64,000 nucleotides of DNA from Chitinimonas sp036961565. GTDB lineage: Bacteria; Pseudomonadota; Gammaproteobacteria; Burkholderiales; Chitinimonadaceae. Of the stretch, positions 59,140 to 64,000 are shown one piece after another. The notes beneath the pieces are model-generated. The model saw nothing but the letters and a program-made list of their open reading frames with translations. It did not search any database and was not told the origin of the DNA. The stretch spans positions 186,001 to 250,000 of the forward strand of contig NZ_JBAMDD010000005.1 of NCBI RefSeq assembly GCF_036961565.1, in the 5' to 3' direction. Position 1 is the stretch's first letter. The number at the start of each line of letters is the position of its first letter. Both the position numbers and the translations under genes were made by a program.

Positions 59140-59955
59140 ATGGAACTATCCGCACCACTGACCGTAGAACGCCTGCGCCATCCCCTGAAGTTCAGGCTGC
59201 TGCAGGTGCGCCGGGTCGTTCGCCTTTCGCCCTATATGGTGTGCATCACCTTTACCGGCGACGACTTGGCCGATTTCGTCTCGGCCTCGTTCGACGATCA
59301 CCTCAAGGTTTTACTGCCTCACCCTGGCGAAACCGCACCCGCCCTGCCGACCCTGGGCCCGGATGGCCCGGTCTACCCCCAGGGCCGCAACAAACCCATC
59401 ACCCGCGACTACACCCCACGGCGCTACGACGCCGCGACTGGCGAACTGGACATTGAATTCGTGCTACACGATGCGGGACCGGCAACCCTATGGGCCGCGC
59501 AAGCCCAGCCCGGGCAATGCATAGGCATAGGCGGGCCACGTGGTTCCTTCATCATTCCCACAGGCTATGACTGGCACCTGCTGGTCGGCGACGAAAGCGC
59601 CCTGCCCGCCATTGCCCGCCGGCTGGAGGAGCTGCCCGCCAGTAGCCAGGCCCATGCCGTCCTGTCCGTCAGCCACGAGGCAGCTCGGCTCACGCTGCAG
59701 AGCGCCGCCCAGCTGCACCTCACCTGGGTGACGGCAGACAGTCCCCATGGACAGGCAGACAGCATGCTCGCCGCCCTGCAGCAATGGGCCACCCCTGCAG
59801 GCCAGGGCTATGCCTGGGTAGCCGGCGAGCTGTCCATGGTCAGGGCCGTACGCAGCCTGCTGCTGACGGAGCGGGGCTTGGACAAGGCACGGGTGCGCGC
59901 CGCCAGCTACTGGAAACAGGGCGAGATTGCCTCGCACGAGACGCTGGACGACTGA
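59140..59955 (+). CDS. viuB: Siderophore-interacting protein (ViuB-type ferric reductase)
   Basis: A flavin reductase that releases iron from ferric siderophores in the cytoplasm. The 271-aa product has the FAD-binding motif RDYTPRRYD at residues 89-97, the GPRGSFIIP loop and the C-terminal NAD(P)H-binding half ending VRAASYWKQGE, as in ViuB/YqjH. The ATG at 59140 follows AGGAG. It is on the same strand as the receptor, 90 bases downstream. With Fes it gives this locus two steps for iron release: backbone cleavage and reduction. Confidence 0.93.
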   Translation: MELSAPLTVERLRHPLKFRLLQVRRVVRLSPYMVCITFTGDDLADFVSASFDDHLKVLLPHPGETAPALPTLGPDGPVYPQGRNKPITRDYTPRRYDAATGELDIEFVLHDAGPATLWAAQAQPGQCIGIGGPRGSFIIPTGYDWHLLVGDESALPAIARRLEELPASSQAHAVLSVSHEAARLTLQSAAQLHLTWVTADSPHGQADSMLAALQQWATPAGQGYAWVAGELSMVRAVRSLLLTERGLDKARVRAASYWKQGEIASHETLDD

Positions 59956-59975
59956 TACCGCCTGGGCAGGGCCAT

Positions 59976-60815
59976 TCAACCGCTGACCAGGCGCCGCGAG
60001 CAGCTCGGGCTCATATGGACTTTGTCCGGCACAAACGCTGCGATTGGGCAGGCAAAGCTGGTAAAGACGGTATCCGGCTGGATGAAATCGAAGCTGATCT
60101 CACAGGCCCTGCCTGCCCCAAGATAAACCGACAGGGTCTCCTGCAGCACCAGGGTGAGCCGCCCTTGCTGGACGTCCAGGCAGGAGAGATGGGCTGCGTC
60201 GAAATCAAAGAAGCGGCCTACTTGGCGGAATGCGCCTTTGAACAGGCTTTCCTTGGCAGAAAACACAATGGTGAGCAAGGTAGCCAAGGGCAGTTCGCTG
60301 GTCAGGGTTTCCAGGTAGCGCAGTTCTGCGGCAGAGACGGCGGTGGCAAGCAGCGCGGGCTGCATGTCTGCGCTTACCGTACGCTCAATGTCGATACCCA
60401 CGCCGCCATAGCGGCGTCCATCCAGCACCATTGCGGCAGCATACTCGTCGTTGTGCGAGATGCTGCCTACCACGCCCAGCGGCCACAATGGTTCACGCGA
60501 TGGCCCTATGGGGATAGGTGCAGGATCCACCCCTTGTGCGGCAAGGGCATGCGCTGCCGCCAGCCGGCCAAAAAAGAACTCGGCCTGGCGCTTGCGCACA
60601 CTGGCCGCGATGCTAGGCGGGCAGTCTATGCCATGGGTGGCAAATGCCATGCCATCAAACTGCTGGGGCTCAAACTGCACCAGGCTGGCCGAAAGCCAGC
60701 GGCCGTCCGCCATACGCACCCGTAGTCGGCGGACACAGCCGGCGGCCGGTTCAGCTCGCAGCAACACACCCGGCGCAGCCTGTGCAGTTTGTAAACGCAT
60801 GGCGGTTCGTATCAT
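59976..60815 (-). CDS. entD: 4'-phosphopantetheinyl transferase, EntD type
   Basis: The second PPTase of the locus. The 279-aa product has the EntD-type order of motifs: KRQAEFFFGR at 75-84, GSISHNDEYA at 117, the Mg-binding GVGIDIE at 138-144 and FSAKESLFKGAFRQVG at 185-200. EntD primes EntB and EntF in enterobactin synthesis. A start at ATG 60800 is equally possible. It lies 21 bases downstream of the thioesterase gene on the same strand and is probably co-transcribed with it. Having two PPTases of different subtype in one siderophore locus is unusual. Confidence 0.92.
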   Translation of the reverse strand: MIRTAMRLQTAQAAPGVLLRAEPAAGCVRRLRVRMADGRWLSASLVQFEPQQFDGMAFATHGIDCPPSIAASVRKRQAEFFFGRLAAAHALAAQGVDPAPIPIGPSREPLWPLGVVGSISHNDEYAAAMVLDGRRYGGVGIDIERTVSADMQPALLATAVSAAELRYLETLTSELPLATLLTIVFSAKESLFKGAFRQVGRFFDFDAAHLSCLDVQQGRLTLVLQETLSVYLGAGRACEISFDFIQPDTVFTSFACPIAAFVPDKVHMSPSCSRRLVSG

Positions 60816-60836
60816 GATGCCATCAGCCCCCGTCAG

Positions 60837-61631
60837 CTACGCCACAGCGTCTGCTACTGCCCCGAAAACCCCGCCCAGCGGGCCACCCACTGCTTTGCAG
60901 TAGCGGCGAAAGGCCAGGGGGAACTGGGGATTGCTATTGATGAAGAAGTGTTTGCCCGGCATGGACAGGCACTGGGCCTGATCGAACATCTCTCGCCAGG
61001 CAAAAACGTCTGCAACCGCCATATCATCCTGCTCGCCGGCCAGTATCAGTGCCGGTATCTGCCTGATGTGGGGATGCAAGGACTCTGCTACATGGTTCTC
61101 GCCCAAGGCAAAGTCGGCGCGTATGGCAGGGGCGAACAGGCGCATGATCTCCGGGTCGGCCAGCAGTTCCGGGGGGGTGCCATCCAGGCTTCTGAGCTTT
61201 TCCAGGAACTGCGCCTCGGGCAGTTGGCTCATGGGGGCACGGGTACGGTCGCGGCCCGGCGCAGGTTTGGCCGAGAGTATGATGGCTTCAGGCGGCCGTG
61301 CACCTGCATGCAGCAGACGGTTAAGCATGAAAAATGCCATCAGTGCGCCATTGCTGTGCCCATACAGGACGTAGGGGCGATCAAGCATGGGCAGCAAGGC
61401 GGGCAGCAGCTGCGTAGCCACGGTCGCCAAGTCCCCGATCAGGGGCTCGGCCATACGCATGCCGCGCCCCGGTAGCTGTATGCCATAGAGTTCGGCTTCG
61501 GCAGGCAGCCATTGCCCCCAGGTGGCATAGGCGCCTGCACTACCACCAGAGAAAGGGAAGGCAAACAGCCTTACCGAGGCATAGGGCAGGCCGCTCAGTC
61601 GAACAAGCCAAGGTGTGGTTTTCATTTGCAT
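60837..61631 (-). CDS. Type II thioesterase
   Basis: Stand-alone thioesterases remove wrongly loaded groups from NRPS carrier domains. The 264-aa product is of the GrsT/RifR type: RLFAFPFSGGSAGAYATWG near the start, nucleophile GHSNGALMAF (the usual motif is GHSMGA), an aspartate in AGEQDDMA and the histidine in MPGKHFFINSN. I chose the ATG at 61631 because GGAGGA lies just upstream; a GTG at 61661 would add 10 residues. It forms a pair with the EntD-type PPTase gene. Confidence 0.92.
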   Translation of the reverse strand: MQMKTTPWLVRLSGLPYASVRLFAFPFSGGSAGAYATWGQWLPAEAELYGIQLPGRGMRMAEPLIGDLATVATQLLPALLPMLDRPYVLYGHSNGALMAFFMLNRLLHAGARPPEAIILSAKPAPGRDRTRAPMSQLPEAQFLEKLRSLDGTPPELLADPEIMRLFAPAIRADFALGENHVAESLHPHIRQIPALILAGEQDDMAVADVFAWREMFDQAQCLSMPGKHFFINSNPQFPLAFRRYCKAVGGPLGGVFGAVADAVA

Positions 61632-61690
61632 GTCATCCTCCAAAGGCGGGCCACCATCCACTGCAACAGCAAACGGCAGCCCTGCCGAGA

Positions 61691-63937
61691 TCAGAAGCGA
61701 TAGCGCATCTTCATCAGGATCTGGTCTGAATCACGCAGCCGCAGTGCCTCATCAAACAGGTCGCCGGTTCTGATCTCGCTGCGGTCCAGCTCGCTGCTGC
61801 CGCCGCGCGAATAAGCCAGGAAAAGATCGGACTGCGGCCCAAGCGAGTAGCGATAACGTAGCTGCAGGCCAAACTTGTTGATGTCGAAATCGGCCTTGGC
61901 CTGACCGGTGGCCGTGAGCCTGCCGGTCGGCTGCAACTGATAGCCCTGCCCGTTCGAGGCCCGCATGGCTATCCATTCGGACTTGAGCCGGAGCTCATGC
62001 TTGCTGCCGGGAAACCAGTTGAGGCTCAGGCTGCCAAAATCAGCCTTGCGCTGGTAAACGCCAAAGTTACGGCCGCCATCCCACACCAGCCATTCACGGG
62101 TCCACTCCGGGGTGAATTCGAACTCGGCGTTGAAGGTATCGCTGGGATACCAGCTCAGTGTCATGCCGGCCATGCGCGACAGCTTGTCCGACATGCCGCG
62201 TGGGATCAGGCTCACCAGGCCGCTGAAAGCCCAATCGCCATAGCGTCGGCTCAGGAACTGCGCCTCGTAGTTCTGCCTGCTGGGGCGACGCCACAGTCCA
62301 TTACCCCGCGATATCGTGTCATCCCAACCCGAGCTACTGGCGCTGGCCTGCAGGAACAGCAGCTCGCCGCTGCGGAAGTTGAGGTAGCTGTTGAGCACGG
62401 CAACACCGGGCAGGCGATCACCGCGATCATTGGAGCGAGCCTGGGTTTCCAGTTGCCAACGGCTGCTGCGCAAGAGCGACTGCTTGTCGTCATTGCGATG
62501 TATGTATTGGGCCGAGGCTTCCAGCTCATTCAGGCTGGCACGGCGCTGGTAGCCCAGGTCGTTGAAATTGAGCTGGTTGCCGAAATGCGCCGCCTCCAGC
62601 TCATAACTCCAATTGCTCGATGGATTCCAACCCAGCACCAGGCGTGCGCCGCTGTCATTGGTGGTTTCGCCACGCTGCTTGATAAAGCTGCCCAGCACCT
62701 GGGCATCGACCGAGATTGCCGAGTCGGGCTTCCAGCTGAGGTCGACGGCCTGGACATTGGCGGTTCGATCAAGATGGGGACGATCAGTCAGGCTGCCGAG
62801 CCAGCCCAGGCTGAGCTTAGGCGAAAGCGGGTACTGCAGGCGCGCCACATAGAAATCCCGCCCGGCCTTGCCGTCTTCCGTCGCCACAAGCACACCGTAG
62901 TTCATGCCACCTTGCGAGCCATTGAGCTTGATGGCGGCATTGATATCGCTGGCGCCCGTGCCATCATCGGCATCACCACCGATACGTCGGGTGTGTATCA
63001 ACTTGCCGGAATCTGCCGTATTCATGCTGAATATGCTTTGATTCTCGGTAAAAAATGGTCGTTTGTCGCCGAAAAATGTCTCTACAGCATCGAAATTGAT
63101 CACCAGGCTATCAGACTCGACCTGGCCAAAATCGGGGTTGACCGTGGCACTGAGCTGGAAGTTGGGCGAGGGCTTCCAGAATACATCCACGCCACTGCGA
63201 TAGCGCGTCTTGTCGTTGAGCAGATCACGGTTGGCCGTCAGGTAGGGCCAGTAGTGGAACAAAGCAGTACGGTACTGGGGGATTTCTATGCGTTCAAACC
63301 CCGAGAGAAAGCGGCCGCGCTCGATCGCGATGGCCGGCTGTGCCTGCAACACGCCGTTGTGGCCCAGGCTGCGGCCGAAATAGACACCCACGGTGCGCTG
63401 TGGGCTGGCCGGTCCACGCATCGGTGCGACCGTCCAGGGAATCAGCATTTCCACCTGCCACCCGGCATCGGTTTCTGTCACGGCGGAACTCCAGTCGGTG
63501 TCCCAATCCAGATTCAGCTCGGTTTCGTTGGTGACCACGCCATCGCTGATGGCGCCGGACAGACCTACGCTAAAGCTATATGCCGACAGCCCATCACCAT
63601 CGAAATCGATGACGACGTTGACCTTGTCCGACTTCTTGGTCTGATCACGTTGCAGACGCGGCTTGACGCGGGGTACGCCCGGCGCTTGCTCCAACTTGAA
63701 GGCCACCACGATGCCAGCAGGGGTAGAGAGCAGATAGGCCAGGGTCGCCGTGCCGCTATCCGGGTCGGTCAGGCTGTAAGGCTCGGTGATCTTGAAGTTG
63801 GAAAATTGCTGGGCCTGCGCCCACTCAGGCTCATTGATCTTGCCATCAATCACGATCGCTGCCTCGGCCTTGCCAGACAGGCCCGTCGTCAGGGCAAACA
63901 GTGTCGCCACAGACGACGCAAGCAAGCCTCGTTTCAT
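61691..63937 (-). CDS. DUF5916-type outer-membrane protein with N-terminal carbohydrate-binding-like domain
   Basis: About 748 residues. It has a signal peptide (SSVATLFALTTGLSGKAEA), then a CBM9-like domain (IVIDGKINEPEWAQAQQF, then KVNVVIDFDGDG and WQVEMLIPWTVAPM). A long C-terminal region follows, with alternating strands and ending in phenylalanine (LMKMRYRF), which suggests an outer-membrane barrel. FFGDKRPFFTENQSIFS is the motif I associate with the DUF5916 family, whose function is unknown. I chose the ATG at 63937 for its GAGGAA ribosome binding site; the frame opens at 63949. It is not clearly part of the siderophore system: no Fur box lies in the 50 bases before it within the window. 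Confidence 0.82.
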   Translation of the reverse strand: MKRGLLASSVATLFALTTGLSGKAEAAIVIDGKINEPEWAQAQQFSNFKITEPYSLTDPDSGTATLAYLLSTPAGIVVAFKLEQAPGVPRVKPRLQRDQTKKSDKVNVVIDFDGDGLSAYSFSVGLSGAISDGVVTNETELNLDWDTDWSSAVTETDAGWQVEMLIPWTVAPMRGPASPQRTVGVYFGRSLGHNGVLQAQPAIAIERGRFLSGFERIEIPQYRTALFHYWPYLTANRDLLNDKTRYRSGVDVFWKPSPNFQLSATVNPDFGQVESDSLVINFDAVETFFGDKRPFFTENQSIFSMNTADSGKLIHTRRIGGDADDGTGASDINAAIKLNGSQGGMNYGVLVATEDGKAGRDFYVARLQYPLSPKLSLGWLGSLTDRPHLDRTANVQAVDLSWKPDSAISVDAQVLGSFIKQRGETTNDSGARLVLGWNPSSNWSYELEAAHFGNQLNFNDLGYQRRASLNELEASAQYIHRNDDKQSLLRSSRWQLETQARSNDRGDRLPGVAVLNSYLNFRSGELLFLQASASSSGWDDTISRGNGLWRRPSRQNYEAQFLSRRYGDWAFSGLVSLIPRGMSDKLSRMAGMTLSWYPSDTFNAEFEFTPEWTREWLVWDGGRNFGVYQRKADFGSLSLNWFPGSKHELRLKSEWIAMRASNGQGYQLQPTGRLTATGQAKADFDINKFGLQLRYRYSLGPQSDLFLAYSRGGSSELDRSEIRTGDLFDEALRLRDSDQILMKMRYRF

Positions 63938-64000
63938 AGCATTCCTCATAGATTCGGTGGATATCTGGTTTATTCGGCCCCGCTCCGGGCAGCAGTCGGC

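Overview
The window is GC-rich, densely coded chromosomal DNA that looks betaproteobacterial. The order mnmG-rsmG-parA-parB-atpIBEFHAGDC, followed at once by glmU and glmS, is the origin-proximal order I associate with Neisseriales/Chromobacteriaceae-type Betaproteobacteria. That placement is inferred from gene order and protein style, not from a database search.

Layout. (1) 1-6.4 kb: 3' part of metE, a TfoX-like gene, two periplasmic solute-binding-like proteins flanking a DHH phosphoesterase, and an SPFH/NfeD membrane pair. The intergenic space at 2.86-3.24 kb holds a minus-strand terminator and two copies of a hairpin repeat. (2) 6.6-23 kb: housekeeping core: tRNA modification (mnmG), 16S rRNA methylation (rsmG), chromosome segregation (parAB), the complete F1Fo ATP synthase operon with a good sigma70 promoter, and UDP-GlcNAc synthesis (glmU, glmS). 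(3) 23-25.8 kb: an accessory patch just downstream of glmS. It carries integron-type attC recombination sites and small minus-strand cassette genes (a GFA-family enzyme, a 33-aa ORF with a strong ribosome binding site, a secreted protein) but no integrase in view. This fits a CALIN (cluster of attC sites lacking an integrase) or the far end of an integron array. (4) 25.8-28.75 kb: one large secreted Thr/Ser/Gly-rich repeat protein with its own terminator. (5) 28.8-61.7 kb: a catechol siderophore locus. (6) 61.7-63.9 kb: a DUF5916-type outer-membrane protein.

How the siderophore genes work together. A dedicated DAHP synthase feeds the shikimate pathway. EntC, EntB and EntA turn chorismate into 2,3-dihydroxybenzoate (DHB). 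EntE loads DHB onto the carrier domain of EntB. A dimodular NRPS (C-A-T-E-C-A-T-TE) with an MbtH partner builds DHB-D-Xaa-L-Ser and probably oligomerises it through the serine. The second A domain has the enterobactin serine code by eye. The first has an unusual acidic pocket and is followed by an epimerase, so the likely product is a DHB-D-amino acid-Ser (tris)catechol of the trichrysobactin/trivanchrobactin type rather than enterobactin. Two different phosphopantetheinyl transferases and a type II thioesterase support assembly. EntS and an RND pump with its adaptor probably export. An STN-bearing TonB receptor, FepB, FepD, FepG and FepC import. A Fes-like esterase and a siderophore-interacting reductase release the iron. 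Five Fur-box-like palindromes lie in four divergent promoter regions of the locus.

A dispersed repeat (9-bp perfect hairpin with a 3-nt loop plus conserved flank) occurs twice near 3 kb and once, inverted, near 34.9 kb inside the siderophore locus.
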